Shown: positions 1 to 9,339, counted from the stretch's first letter. The stretch: DNA of 48,427 nt from Desulfobulbus_C sp964551175 (GCA_964551175.1 CAZKBZ010000008.1:1-48427), one strand, 5' to 3'. Notes: generated from the sequence alone by a model not told the origin. A program made the numbers and translations.

Positions 1-49
1 CTCTCTGGTCCGGATCCCGCTGGACTATTTCAGATAAAATTTTTTCCAT
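1..49 (-). CDS. gdhA: NADP-glutamate dehydrogenase, N-terminal fragment (runs off the window)
   Basis: Only the first 16 codons are inside the window. They start at an ATG at 47-49 on the minus strand and read MEKILSEIVQRDPDQR. The pattern 'IV-RDP-Q-E' matches the N-terminus of hexameric NADP-dependent glutamate dehydrogenases (E. coli GdhA has VQKRDPNQTE at the same place), enzymes that form glutamate from 2-oxoglutarate and ammonia. A purine-rich TGAGA lies about 8 bases before the ATG. The gene would lie just downstream of the PEP-synthase-like gene in the same direction, separated by a hairpin at 79-111. The assignment rests on a short match and needs the adjoining sequence. Confidence 0.5.
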   Translation of the reverse strand, partial: MEKILSEIVQRDPDQR

Positions 50-78
50 GTTTTTGTCTCAGATTCTCTTTCTAAAGA

Positions 79-111
79 CCACCTTGAAAAATTAGATATT
101 TTGCAAGGTGG
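79..111 (-). terminator. Hairpin between the PEP-synthase-like gene and gdhA
   Basis: CCACCTTG (79-86) and CAAGGTGG (104-111) form a perfect 8-bp stem, and the A/T-rich loop can pair further (AAAAT with ATTTT). It lies 66 bases past the stop of the minus-strand gene ending at 178 and about 30 bases before the start of the next minus gene. The following tract on the minus strand (TCTTTAGAAAG) is only weakly U-rich, so it may be a weak terminator or a leader element of gdhA. Confidence 0.5.
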
Positions 112-177
112 CCTAAATACAATGTCATGCAGGTTCACAGGAGCTGCATATACCAGTCAACAGGATTTTCCGGACAT

Positions 178-3165
178 TCATTCATCTTCCAGCTCTTCCC
201 TTTCCGCCTGTTTCTGCGGCAGATAGGCTACAGCCTCTGCACTCTGTCCTTCCACCTTGAGGATAAAAGGCTGCTCAAGCTGAACATGGCTCACATACTC
301 GCCCTGCTGTTTAACTTTCTGCGCCTGCAGCCAGCTCCAGTCCAGTGGTTCAGGTTCATCTTCCCTTCCCTGTCCAACCATCAGGTAAGGGATACCCAGC
401 GAGGTGATATTCTGGAAAAAATGTGTGCCCTGAGAGGCCTCGGCCCGCACGGTACCATCCTGGAGTTCAACGATGGCACCCACACCTGAAATATCTCCCC
501 ACTGCACAGGAATTCCAAGCCAGGGATCTGCCGTACCCCAGCGACCCGGACCGATCAGCAGGTAGGGTCGTTTTTCCCGGTGAAGCAGTCTGTTCATTTT
601 ACCAATTTCGACACCGATGTCACGTGTAAGTGCATGATCAAACCGGTCCGGCCGTACAAAAATGATATCCCGCATCTGCTCATACAGACCATGACCCAGG
701 GCCTGGTTTGAATGAAGAAAGGACAGCTCACGTTCCCGGTCGGTAATCATCAGCCGCTGCATTTCAGAACCGATGACTATGGGACGTATCTGGAGAAAAT
801 AAAAAACAGATTTTTCCGGATCATCCTCCAGGTCTACGGCAAACTCGATTTCCACTTCACAGCCCATGCCTTCCCTGCCCACTGCCAGCAGTTCCTTCAA
901 CAGTCCGGGGAGGGGATAAAGATCATACTTCAATATTGAGGCAAAGGTCAGCACCTTGGGACCGGGCAGGTCTGCATCCCGGATGCGATGTTCGTCCGGT
1001 ATATAGGTTGAACAGAGAAACCGTACCGGATACTCATCTGCAGCATCGTCAATATCGCGTACAACCAGGTTACTGTCTGCACGAACAAAGTCAGATGATG
1101 AGCTGCAGTCCAGACAGTAGAAGCGTCGCTGGGAGTTGGCAAGCATATCATCAACTGTGGAGAATTGGGGAAGATGTGCCGGATAAGACGGTGAAAAACG
1201 CAGGCTCTGTTCCCCTTCCACCACGGTTTTGCCAAATCCCAGGGCAAGATGAGCGATACCGTCCCGGGAGCTCATGGGCGGTACCGGGTAATAGTTATAG
1301 GACTGCACCACTCCGGAAATTGCCGGGTAAAAATGACTCCCGTAACGCCGTCCTGCCATCTGCTGAATAATGACTGCCATGGAGTCCTGTCTGGTCTGGC
1401 CGATGGAGCGGGAAAAGGCCCGCGGTCCTTCAAACCAGGTCGAAGCATAGACCAGCTTGACCGCCCGCACCAGCTGCTCAAGCCGGACATCAAATTCGGG
1501 AGATGCATTGTCCAGCATGTAGGTCTGATACAGACCTGCATAGGGTTTGAACTGGGCATCCTCCAGCAGGCTGGATGAACGCACCGACAGGGGATAATTG
1601 ATCTTTTCAAGATATGCACGCAGGTCGGATAACAGCCACTCCGGCATCCTGGCCTCTATAAACCGCTGTTCAATAACATGATCCGGTTCATCATCAGCCG
1701 GAGCCAGGTTGTTCAACTGGACAAAATCATCAAAACCGCTTGCTGCAATGACGCAGGTCTGAGGAATTTTTACCGTATGTTCAGCAAGGATTGAATCACT
1801 GTGCGCCATCTGGTAGAGCTGTGATGCCATAAAGGCAATTCCCCGGGCCTTGCCGCCCACAGACCCCTTTCCCATACGGGCAAAATCGGTGATCTCAGGA
1901 TCAAAATCACGGGCGGAAAACTGAGCCACCACTCCCTGCTGTCGTAATTTTCGCAAAGCATGCACCTTGAAGACTAAATCTTCACGCAGAATTTCACTGT
2001 CCGTTATCTCCTTGAAATGATCCTTATGCAAACGGGCTGCCAGGGCAATCTCCGCCCTGGCCATGACCCAGTTGGAAAAATGATTGCAGCGTGCATGGTA
2101 GAGCAGGGACTCTTCCGGGATAGTTTTCAGAAGATTCTCGAATTCACGTAGACGTCCTGCCCTGCCGATTTCCTCTCCATCAGGTGTCCGAAAAATGAAA
2201 TCACCGAAACCGAGATAATTCAGAAAAAAATCATGCAGTTCCCTGCGCATGGTCTCAGCTTTTTTTTCAACAAACACTGCAGGAATTTCCAGGGCAAGTT
2301 CACGATTCCCGGTTTCAGTACTCAACATCAGCAGGGGCAGGTCGGGAATTCTGGAACGGATCTCGGAAAGCAGCTCGAAACCCGCCCGGGCCGACTCGCG
2401 CCCTGCCCGCGGGAACCGGACATCAGACATCACACAGAAGATATAGGGATGATACCGCTCAAAAATCTGCATGGCCTCTTCATAGGTAGAGGCAGTAAGA
2501 ATCTTCGGCCGGGCCCGCATCTTGAGCAGCCGATGCAGTTCATTGAGCCCCTCATCGAGTACCGCCTGGGTCTGCTGCACCACCTCATTGTAGAGCATGG
2601 GCAACAGGGTGGAACGGTGCAAAGGGGAATCTTCCACCAGCAGGATCACCCGTACCATGGCCCTGGATGTGTCAAAATCCACATTCACACGATCCTCGGC
2701 ATTCTTGACTATCGCTAGCATGATATCGGAATCACAGCACCAGATATAGGTATTGTCAAAACAGGGTTGGTTAAATCCTGCCACCTGGTCGACGGCATCC
2801 CGGACAGAATGGGCCAGCAGAATCACCGGAGTATCGGGATGATGTTTTCGTACCTTGCTGCCGAAAACACAACCGTCCATGCCACCCAGATGAGGCATGG
2901 TCACCACCAGGTCAAAATGATGGTTGTCCAGCAGAGCCAGGGCCTGATCTGCTGTGGGTGCCCGGGTAATACGCGGTGGCTGAGAGAGATTGAGACCATG
3001 GTACTCATTGATAATCCGTGAGGCCATGGAGCCGTCTTCCTCCAGGATATAGGCATCATACGGACTGGAAACAAGCAGAATCTCCCCCACTTTGAAGGCC
3101 ATGAGCTCATGGAAAATCCTGAAATGAGGATCGTAGTCATCAATAAAGTGCGGGGAAGAAACCAT
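178..3165 (-). CDS. PEP-synthase-like protein: two receiver-type domains plus PPDK N-terminal ATP-binding domain
   Basis: A protein of about 995 residues. Residues ~27-160 form a receiver-like fold in which the phospho-acceptor Asp appears replaced (VVTMPHLGGMDG). Residues ~173-320 form a second receiver with acidic ED (~178), candidate Asp (CVMSD, ~248) and Lys (VEKK) in place. Residues ~430-840 match the ATP-grasp domain of pyruvate phosphate dikinase/PEP synthase: GSVGGKARGIA (glycine loop), SVRSSSLLED (RSS-ED motif) and FLQIRPI at its end. The swivelling phosphohistidine domain (GG-TSH) and the PEP/pyruvate TIM barrel are absent, so it cannot carry out the full PEP synthase reaction. A regulatory or phosphotransfer role is inference. 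ATG at 3165 is preferred over GTG at 3174 because a GGTG lies 6 bases upstream. It is divergent from the pyruvate:ferredoxin oxidoreductase gene, which suggests a link to the pyruvate node. Confidence 0.85.
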   Translation of the reverse strand: MVSSPHFIDDYDPHFRIFHELMAFKVGEILLVSSPYDAYILEEDGSMASRIINEYHGLNLSQPPRITRAPTADQALALLDNHHFDLVVTMPHLGGMDGCVFGSKVRKHHPDTPVILLAHSVRDAVDQVAGFNQPCFDNTYIWCCDSDIMLAIVKNAEDRVNVDFDTSRAMVRVILLVEDSPLHRSTLLPMLYNEVVQQTQAVLDEGLNELHRLLKMRARPKILTASTYEEAMQIFERYHPYIFCVMSDVRFPRAGRESARAGFELLSEIRSRIPDLPLLMLSTETGNRELALEIPAVFVEKKAETMRRELHDFFLNYLGFGDFIFRTPDGEEIGRAGRLREFENLLKTIPEESLLYHARCNHFSNWVMARAEIALAARLHKDHFKEITDSEILREDLVFKVHALRKLRQQGVVAQFSARDFDPEITDFARMGKGSVGGKARGIAFMASQLYQMAHSDSILAEHTVKIPQTCVIAASGFDDFVQLNNLAPADDEPDHVIEQRFIEARMPEWLLSDLRAYLEKINYPLSVRSSSLLEDAQFKPYAGLYQTYMLDNASPEFDVRLEQLVRAVKLVYASTWFEGPRAFSRSIGQTRQDSMAVIIQQMAGRRYGSHFYPAISGVVQSYNYYPVPPMSSRDGIAHLALGFGKTVVEGEQSLRFSPSYPAHLPQFSTVDDMLANSQRRFYCLDCSSSSDFVRADSNLVVRDIDDAADEYPVRFLCSTYIPDEHRIRDADLPGPKVLTFASILKYDLYPLPGLLKELLAVGREGMGCEVEIEFAVDLEDDPEKSVFYFLQIRPIVIGSEMQRLMITDRERELSFLHSNQALGHGLYEQMRDIIFVRPDRFDHALTRDIGVEIGKMNRLLHREKRPYLLIGPGRWGTADPWLGIPVQWGDISGVGAIVELQDGTVRAEASQGTHFFQNITSLGIPYLMVGQGREDEPEPLDWSWLQAQKVKQQGEYVSHVQLEQPFILKVEGQSAEAVAYLPQKQAEREELEDE

Positions 3166-3372
3166 ATTCAGCACCAGGTTGAATGAATTGTACCCAAGAT
3201 ACTTTTCATTTTACCCCATTGGCGTAAAAATATTTACTTTTTTTCAATAGTGCCGGGTAACTTGTCACAAGGTTGCAAACTCTTTGCTTTCATGTACACG
3301 AACATGGAAGCAGTCGTATCATGGTATCATGAATTATTATGCAAATGTTGCCCAAATTACTTCGCTTTAATA

Positions 3373-3401
3373 TTGCCTTATTGTTGATATTGTCCTATAG
3401 T
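3373..3401 (+). promoter_or_regulatory. Probable sigma70-type promoter of the PFOR gene, in a 395-base divergent intergenic region
   Basis: TTGCCT (3373-3378) and TATAGT (3396-3401) are separated by exactly 17 bases, giving a leader of about 150 bases before the ATG at 3561. The leader contains a small GGATA/TATCC hairpin and a strong AAAGGAG ribosome binding site. The rest of 3166-3560 is A/T-rich and holds no gene; the minus-strand promoter for the PEP-synthase-like gene must also lie here but has no clear boxes. A TGGGGTAA on the minus strand occurs near 3212-3219. Confidence 0.45.
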
Positions 3402-3560
3402 GGGGGATTACTGTACTTTTCCTTGCTTTGAAACGTATCGTACTGCACGGCAGGGATAATCTTCAGGCTCTATCCAGCAGAAATCAAAAACTTAGAAAGG
3501 TAATTAATTTTCCGGCATTGCTGTCGGGGAACATCAACTCATCGCCAAAGGAGAATTTTT

Positions 3561-6500
3561 ATGTCGCGAAAAATGGTAACCATTGACGGAAACCAGGCGT
3601 GCACACATGTTGCCTACGCCACCAGTGAGGTTATAACCATCTACCCCATCACCCCCTCTTCGCCCATGGCGGCTGAGGCTGATGCAAAAGCTACTGCAAA
3701 GCAGAAAAATATCTGGGGTTCCATCCCTGTCATCTCGCAGATGCAGTCTGAAGGCGGTGTTGCCGGTTCCCTGCACGGCTCACTGAACTCCGGTGCTCTG
3801 TGCACCACCTTTACCGCATCGCAGGGACTGCTGTTGATGCTGCCCAATATGTACAAGATAGCCGGTGAATTGACACCGACTGTTTTCCACATCACGGCCC
3901 GCTCCATTGCAGCACAGGGACTGTCCATTTTCGGTGACCATGGTGATATCATGGCGGCCCGCCAGACCGGCTGGGCAGCACTGTGTTCCCAGAGCGTGCA
4001 GGAAGCCCAGGACTTTGCCCTGATTTCCACCCAGTCCACTCTGGCTGCCCGTATTCCGTTCATGCATTTCTTTGATGGCTTCCGGACCTCCCATGAAATT
4101 CAGAAAGTTGAACAGCTGACCAATGAAGACATGCTGGAGATGATTGACGAGGATCTGATTATCGCCCACCGCCAGCGGGCTCTGACTCCTGATCGCCCGA
4201 CCATGTGCGGTACGGCCCAGAACCCTGATGTCTACTTTACCGGTCGTGAAACAGTCAACAAGTACTACCAGGCTGTTCCGGGTATTGTCCAGGATACCAT
4301 GGACAAGTTTGCCAAACTGACCGGCCGTCAATATCATCTTTTTGATTATCACGGTTCACCCGATGCAACCGACGTTGTCGTCTGCATGGGCTCCGGTGCT
4401 GAAGTCGTAGCCTCTACAGTGGACTACCTTGCTGCCCAGGGCCAGAAAGTAGGCCTGGTGATCGTGCGCCTGTTCCGCCCCTTTGACGCCAAGGCCATGG
4501 TTAATGCCCTGCCCAAGACTGTCGAACGCATCACTGTTTTAGACCGCTCCAAGGAGCCCGGTTCCATGGGCGAGGCCCTCTACCTTGATGTTCGTGCGGC
4601 CGTCGGTGAAGCAGTTGAAGCAAATCCGACCCTGTTTACCCCCCTGATCCTGTCCGGTCGCTACGGGCTTGGATCGGCTGAATTCAACCCGCCCATGGTC
4701 AAGGCTGTTTTTGATAACATGGCTGGTATGGCCCCCAAGAATCATTTCTGTGTCGGTCCCCATGATGATGTGGCCTTCACCAGTCTTGACTATGACAAGT
4801 CCTTCAACATCGAAGGTGATGATGTTTACCGGGCCATGTTCTACGGCCTGGGTGCGGATGGTACGGTTGGTGCCAACAAGAACACCATCAAGATTATTGG
4901 TACGGAAACCGACAACTCGGCCCAGGGTTACTTTGTCTACGATTCCAAGAAGTCCGGTTCCATGACCGTTTCTCATCTCCGTTTCGGAGAGAACCGGGTG
5001 GAAGCGCCCTACCTCATCAACAAGGCCAGCTTTATTGCCTGCCATAACTTCACGTTTCTGGACAGCTACGACATGCTGGCCAACCTGCAGGAAGGCGGGA
5101 CCTTCCTGCTGACCACCCAGTATCCCAAGACCAAGGTATGGGATCAGTTACCGGCCCGGGTCCAGAAACAGCTGATCGAGAAAAAGGCAAAATTCTACAT
5201 CATTGATGCCATCAAGCTGGGTGAGGCCATCGGCCTTGGTGCACGTATCAACATGATCATGCAGACCGCCTTTTTCCTGATCTCCGGTATCCTCAAAAAA
5301 GACGAGGCTATCAAGTCAATCAAGGATGCCATCAAAAAGACCTACGGCAAGAAGGGCGACAAGATTGTCAAGATGAACTACGCTGCCGTTGACGGCGCCA
5401 TCGAAAACATTGTCCAGGTCAAGATTCCGAAAAAGATCACCGGTCATGAGCTTCCCCCGACCGTTCCCGATGAAGCCCCTGATTTTGTCAAGGAAGTTAC
5501 CGCCAAGATGATGGAAGGCAAGGGGGAGGAACTGAAGGTTTCCCAGATCCCTGCCGACGGACGCTGGCCGACCGCGACCACACAGTGGGAAAAACGTGCT
5601 ATTGGCGTGCACGTGTCCCAGTGGGATGCTGATACCTGTATCCAGTGCGGCCGCTGCTCCCTGGTCTGCCCCCATGCCTGTATCCGGATGAAGGTCGTTA
5701 AACCTGCTGATCTGAAAAAAGCAAAAGCAGGCAAGTCCTTTCAGACTGCACCGGCAGTGGGCAAGGATTTCAAGGGAATGAAATTCACCATCCAAGTGTC
5801 CACTGAAGACTGTGTCGGCTGTACCCTGTGCGTCAGTGTCTGCCCTGCCCGCAAGAAAGACAAAGACGGCAAGAAAACCGAAGAACGGGCCCTCAGAATG
5901 GTACCGAACAGTGTTTCCCTGCGGAAGCGCGAGTCCAAAAACTGGAAAACCTTCCTGTCCCTGCCGGAAGTTGATCTTTCCTTGATCAACCCGGCAACCA
6001 TCAAGGGCAGCCAGTTCAAGCGGCCACTATTTGAGTTCTCCGGTGCCTGTGCAGGTTGCGGTGAGACTCCCTACATCAAACTGGTTACCCAGTTGTTCGG
6101 TGACCGGATGATGATTGCCAACGCCACCGGCTGTTCCTCCATTTACGGCGGCAACCTGCCCACCACCCCGTACTGCAAGCGGGAAGACGGACGCGGACCT
6201 GCCTGGTCCAACTCACTGTTCGAGGACAACGCCGAGTACGGACTGGGAATGCGCCAGGCTGTAAACAAGCTGGCTCATCAGGCTGCAGAACTGCTAGAAG
6301 AAGCAGCTGCCGAAAAACTGGTCACCAAGAAAATGGCAGGTGAGTTGCTCAAGGCCAGCCAGAAGACTCAGGAAGAGATCGAGGCCCAGCGTGAGCGGGT
6401 TGCGGCCCTGAAGGACAAACTGGAAGGAAGCAAGAGCCTGACAGCCAAACGTCTGCTGCCTGTTGCCGACTACCTGGTGAAAAAATCCTGCTGGATATTC

Positions 6501-7136
6501 GGTGGTGACGGCTGGGCCTATGATATCGGCTACGGTGGTCTGGACCATGTACTGGCATCGGGCGAAAACGTCAATGTGCTGGTTCTTGATACCGAGGTCT
6601 ATTCCAACACCGGCGGTCAGATGTCCAAGTCCACTCCGCGTGCTGCTGTTGCCCAGTTTGCCGCAGGTGGCAAAAAAATGCCCAAGAAGGACATGGGTAT
6701 GATCTTCTCCACCTATGGCAATGTATACGTTGCCAGAGTCGCCCTTGGTGCTGATCCGCAGCAACTGATCAAGGCGGTGAACGAGGCCGAGGCGTATGAT
6801 GGTCCTTCCATCATTATAGCTTACGCCCACTGCATCAACCACGGCCTGAACCTGGCATTCGGTCTGGAACAGCAGAAAAAGGCTGTAGCCTGCGGCCACT
6901 GGCCCCTGTACCGCTATAATCCGGAACTGGAAGAAGCCGGTAAGAATCCGCTGACCATCGACTCCAAGGAGCCGACCATCAAGTTTGCGGATTATGCCCT
7001 GAACGAAAACCGCTACCGGATGCTCAAGCTGTCTAATCCCGAGCACTGCGACGAGCTTATGGAAGCATCGCAGAAGGATGTTGAAAAGGCCTGGAAGTTC
7101 CTCAAAGGCCGCTTCAAAGCCCTGGAAGAGAATTAA
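3561..7136 (+). CDS. nifJ: Pyruvate:ferredoxin (flavodoxin) oxidoreductase, single-chain homodimeric type
   Basis: The 1191-residue length is typical of homodimeric PFOR, the cytoplasmic enzyme that converts pyruvate plus CoA to acetyl-CoA, CO2 and reduced ferredoxin. In order: pyruvate-binding N-terminal domain (IYPITPSSPMAA, residues ~28-40), gamma domain, the CoA-binding and EKR-type linker, two 4Fe-4S clusters (CIQCGRCSLVCPHAC near residue 695 and CVGCTLCVSVCP near 755), the proximal cluster region starting CAGCGETP (~830), and the thiamine diphosphate site GDGWAYDIGYGG (~982) followed by the Mg-binding NTGGQMSKSTP stretch (~1020). The start is fixed by an AAAGGAG 6 bases upstream of the ATG. 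It is monocistronic, with its own promoter and a hairpin right after the stop. In a sulfate-reducer-like anaerobe it would supply acetyl-CoA and low-potential electrons. Confidence 0.97.
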   Translation: MSRKMVTIDGNQACTHVAYATSEVITIYPITPSSPMAAEADAKATAKQKNIWGSIPVISQMQSEGGVAGSLHGSLNSGALCTTFTASQGLLLMLPNMYKIAGELTPTVFHITARSIAAQGLSIFGDHGDIMAARQTGWAALCSQSVQEAQDFALISTQSTLAARIPFMHFFDGFRTSHEIQKVEQLTNEDMLEMIDEDLIIAHRQRALTPDRPTMCGTAQNPDVYFTGRETVNKYYQAVPGIVQDTMDKFAKLTGRQYHLFDYHGSPDATDVVVCMGSGAEVVASTVDYLAAQGQKVGLVIVRLFRPFDAKAMVNALPKTVERITVLDRSKEPGSMGEALYLDVRAAVGEAVEANPTLFTPLILSGRYGLGSAEFNPPMVKAVFDNMAGMAPKNHFCVGPHDDVAFTSLDYDKSFNIEGDDVYRAMFYGLGADGTVGANKNTIKIIGTETDNSAQGYFVYDSKKSGSMTVSHLRFGENRVEAPYLINKASFIACHNFTFLDSYDMLANLQEGGTFLLTTQYPKTKVWDQLPARVQKQLIEKKAKFYIIDAIKLGEAIGLGARINMIMQTAFFLISGILKKDEAIKSIKDAIKKTYGKKGDKIVKMNYAAVDGAIENIVQVKIPKKITGHELPPTVPDEAPDFVKEVTAKMMEGKGEELKVSQIPADGRWPTATTQWEKRAIGVHVSQWDADTCIQCGRCSLVCPHACIRMKVVKPADLKKAKAGKSFQTAPAVGKDFKGMKFTIQVSTEDCVGCTLCVSVCPARKKDKDGKKTEERALRMVPNSVSLRKRESKNWKTFLSLPEVDLSLINPATIKGSQFKRPLFEFSGACAGCGETPYIKLVTQLFGDRMMIANATGCSSIYGGNLPTTPYCKREDGRGPAWSNSLFEDNAEYGLGMRQAVNKLAHQAAELLEEAAAEKLVTKKMAGELLKASQKTQEEIEAQRERVAALKDKLEGSKSLTAKRLLPVADYLVKKSCWIFGGDGWAYDIGYGGLDHVLASGENVNVLVLDTEVYSNTGGQMSKSTPRAAVAQFAAGGKKMPKKDMGMIFSTYGNVYVARVALGADPQQLIKAVNEAEAYDGPSIIIAYAHCINHGLNLAFGLEQQKKAVACGHWPLYRYNPELEEAGKNPLTIDSKEPTIKFADYALNENRYRMLKLSNPEHCDELMEASQKDVEKAWKFLKGRFKALEEN

Positions 7137-7162
7137 TTTCGATTAATTCTACTGCTCAAATC

Positions 7163-7198
7163 AACAGCCCTTTCCGGTATCTTCCGGGCAGGGCTGTT
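7163..7198 (+). terminator. Rho-independent-like terminator after PFOR
   Basis: AACAGCCCT (7163-7171) and AGGGCTGTT (7190-7198) form a perfect 9-bp stem around an 18-base loop, 26 bases after the PFOR stop. The following GCTGTTTCT is only moderately U-rich. Confidence 0.65.
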
Positions 7199-7303
7199 GC
7201 TGTTTCTACTGCCCTGTATTCGAGCCGTTTCCAATCATTGAGCTTGCCCGGCCTCTGCTGTGCCGAATGCATGGGACCTGAAAAGTGGCCCGGCAACGCC
7301 TGA

Positions 7304-7642
7304 CTGAAAATGACCTCCACGAACAGACAAACCTGTGCCAACTCGTCAGTATGGTCTTCCGCCCTCCTGACCTTTGTCCCTCCCCTGGCAGTCACTATCA
7401 TCTATCCCCAGATTTTTCTTACAGTGCTGGATATTGTCGGCGGTCTGGGGGTTGTCGTTCTCTTCGGGCTGCTGCCCGCCATGATCCTCTTCCGCCGGGC
7501 CGGACAACAAAAGAAATTGCTGCCACGCGCTCTTGCCGTGCTGCTCTGCCTGCTCTGTTCAGCATTGGTTGCGCTGGAATGCTCCCAGGAACTGGGCCTG
7601 CTGCGCGTCAATCCCCAGACCGAATACCACCACGGCAAATAA
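7304..7642 (+). pseudogene. Remnant of an aromatic amino-acid permease (HAAAP family, TyrP/Mtr-like), C-terminus only
   Basis: The open frame encodes about 112 residues. From about residue 25 it reads LTFVPPLAVTIIYP followed by two hydrophobic helices and a positively charged loop. This matches the last two transmembrane segments of TyrP/Mtr-type proton-coupled tyrosine/tryptophan permeases (E. coli TyrP has ITFLPPLAFALFYP at this point). A full permease has about 400 residues and 11 helices. Here a stop codon (7301-7303) closes the frame just upstream, the preceding DNA contains the PFOR terminator, and no upstream part of the gene is visible in another frame. The ATG at 7310 has no convincing ribosome binding site. 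It is best read as a decayed gene rather than a functional short protein. Confidence 0.5.
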
Positions 7643-8034
7643 ACAACCAGGGTTCTCCAGAGAGATTTCAGGCTCTGTTTCAGTCGGAAAACGACGGACA
7701 AGCAGGGCAAGCAGACGTGCATCCGAGTAAATCTCTTGTTCGGAATTCATGGCCTCGGTTACATCATCGGTATAAAAAAACAAAATATGGAAAACAGGAG
7801 TCACTCATTCTTCAGGAACAGGCCGATTGTCTGATCTGAATCGGAAAGATTTTTCTTTGAGCTCACAAAGTAATGGATATAATGAGTACATGTAAGGCTT
7901 CTGCTGATAATGCTTTTTTACGTTACAACAATATTTGAGGTTGGAACAACAGTATAATTAAACCCCGCGATGACAATTTTATTTTGTCTTTCCATGACAA
8001 GCCCTTGAGAGCAAACTGCTCCCGGGCAGGACTG
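7643..8034. other. Intergenic region upstream of the lux-like operon
   Basis: About 390 bases without a gene I can support. The part next to the permease remnant is G/C-rich and may be more decayed coding sequence. From about 7840 the DNA becomes A/T-rich and contains two perfect TATAAT hexamers (7878-7883 and 7953-7958), so the operon promoter is probably here. Confidence 0.5.
7855..7883 (+). promoter_or_regulatory. Possible promoter of the lux-like operon
   Basis: CTTTGA (7855-7860), 17 bases, then a perfect TATAAT (7878-7883). A second perfect TATAAT at 7953-7958 has no good -35 box at normal spacing, so it could be an activator-dependent or alternative start. Both lie upstream of the first genes of the operon. 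Confidence 0.35.
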
Positions 8035-8178
8035 ATGGTCCGGATAATTGTCAGCCTTCTCTCTTTTTTTGTTTGTTTCATGATGTCGGCTATTTTTACT
8101 ATCCTATTCCCGGGAAGATTCCGCTGGACACAGTCAGGCACAATCCAGCGGATACTTTCAGATGACAAGGAGTGTTAA
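8035..8178 (+). CDS. Small single-pass membrane protein, overlapping the luxE-like start
   Basis: Forty-seven codons from the ATG at 8035; an upstream TTG at 7984 would add 17 residues but lacks a ribosome binding site. The protein starts MVRIIVSLLSFFVCFMMS, a single hydrophobic helix of about 24 residues, followed by a basic-polar tail of about 20 residues. Its TAA shares bases with the ATG of the next gene (TAATG), an arrangement typical of translational coupling and repeated further down this operon. No family is recognised. It could be a real microprotein or only a leader ORF. Confidence 0.4.
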   Translation: MVRIIVSLLSFFVCFMMSAIFTILFPGRFRWTQSGTIQRILSDDKEC

Positions 8179-9338
8179 TGGAATCTCTCTCCATCCCTGA
8201 TCCTCAAATGCTGGCCGATGTCTGCAAACTCTGCGAACTGGATACACCGTACGAAAACAGCGATGCGATTGATGACCTTTTTGCAGCAGCGTTCAAGGAA
8301 ATCATCACCTGGCACAGGCAGCATAACAGCTTTTACGCGGCACTGCTTGCCCGGAACGATTTCAATACTGATACGCTCAGCTCTGTCCTGGATATCGAGC
8401 AGCTGCCCTTTATCCATGCAAATTTTTTCAAGCTGCATGAAACACTTTCCGTGGACCGGGAAACAATCACCGAACACCTGACCTCTTCCGGGACCTCGGG
8501 CCAGAAATCACAGATGTTTTTTGACCGCTGGTCCATCACCAGCGGACGGCGCATGGTGCGCTTTATCTACAAACAGTTCGGCTTTGTCACTCCGGACCGG
8601 CCTGCCAACTACCTGCTGCTGGCCTATGAGCCCGGTGAAGGGTTCAAGATCGGCACAACCAATACCAACATCTTTCTCACCTCCTTTGCCCCGCCTGCAG
8701 AAGTCTTCTTTGCCCTGCGCCGCAGCGGCAGCGGTCATGAATTCGACCGCTTCGGCACAGTGGCAAAGCTTGAACAGTATGCGGAGCAGGACCTGCCGGT
8801 GCGCATCCACGGCTTTCCCTCGTTCATGTACTTTACCCTCAAGCAGATGGAGGAGATGGACGTGCGGCTGCAGCTCCATCCCGACTCCCTGGTCATGTTC
8901 GGCGGCGGCTGGAAGGGGTATGCCGACCAGGCAATTGCCAAGACCGAGCTGTACGACATGATCCACGACCGGTTGGGAATCGCTCTAAGCCGTATCCGTG
9001 ATGCCTACGGATCCGTGGAACATTCCATTCCCTATATCGAATGCGAGCAGCATCACCTGCACGTGCCGGTCTGGTCGCGCCTCTTTGTGCGCGATGTCAA
9101 AACGCTGCAGGTCCTTGACTTCGGCGAACCAGGCTTTATGAACTTTGTCACCCCCTATATTACCTCGGTCCCGGCGATCAGCGTGATGATGGGGGATATC
9201 GGCGTGCTGCATCCGGCTTCCGAATGTTCCTGCGAAGCGCAGACACCGTTTTTCGAGGTCATCGGCCGCGCGGGACTCAGCCGCAACAAGAGCTGCGCCG
9301 TCTCGGCCTCGGAACTGCTCAAGAAAAACGGAGTCTGA
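8178..9338 (+). CDS. luxE: LuxE-type acyl-protein synthetase
   Basis: The 386-residue protein matches the LuxE family (acyl-protein synthetase, a member of the ANL adenylating superfamily). In bioluminescent bacteria LuxE activates a fatty acid with ATP, holds it as a thioester and passes it to the LuxC reductase. The adenylate-forming motif TSSGTSGQKSQ is at residues 102-112. A late cysteine in the context KSCAVSASELL (Cys373) is at the place expected for the acyl-carrying Cys of LuxE. The length is close to classical LuxE (about 370-380). The ATG at 8178 is chosen over GTG 8172 because AAGGAG sits 6 bases upstream. The next gene starts directly after the stop. No luxA, luxB or luxD is nearby, so the product aldehyde is unlikely to feed a luciferase here. 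Confidence 0.88.
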   Translation: MESLSIPDPQMLADVCKLCELDTPYENSDAIDDLFAAAFKEIITWHRQHNSFYAALLARNDFNTDTLSSVLDIEQLPFIHANFFKLHETLSVDRETITEHLTSSGTSGQKSQMFFDRWSITSGRRMVRFIYKQFGFVTPDRPANYLLLAYEPGEGFKIGTTNTNIFLTSFAPPAEVFFALRRSGSGHEFDRFGTVAKLEQYAEQDLPVRIHGFPSFMYFTLKQMEEMDVRLQLHPDSLVMFGGGWKGYADQAIAKTELYDMIHDRLGIALSRIRDAYGSVEHSIPYIECEQHHLHVPVWSRLFVRDVKTLQVLDFGEPGFMNFVTPYITSVPAISVMMGDIGVLHPASECSCEAQTPFFEVIGRAGLSRNKSCAVSASELLKKNGV

Positions 9339-9339
9339 C

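Noticed and set aside
6294..7046. A 250-codon minus-strand frame inside the PFOR gene
   Set aside because: It is the shadow of a highly conserved gene; it has no motif and no ribosome binding site.
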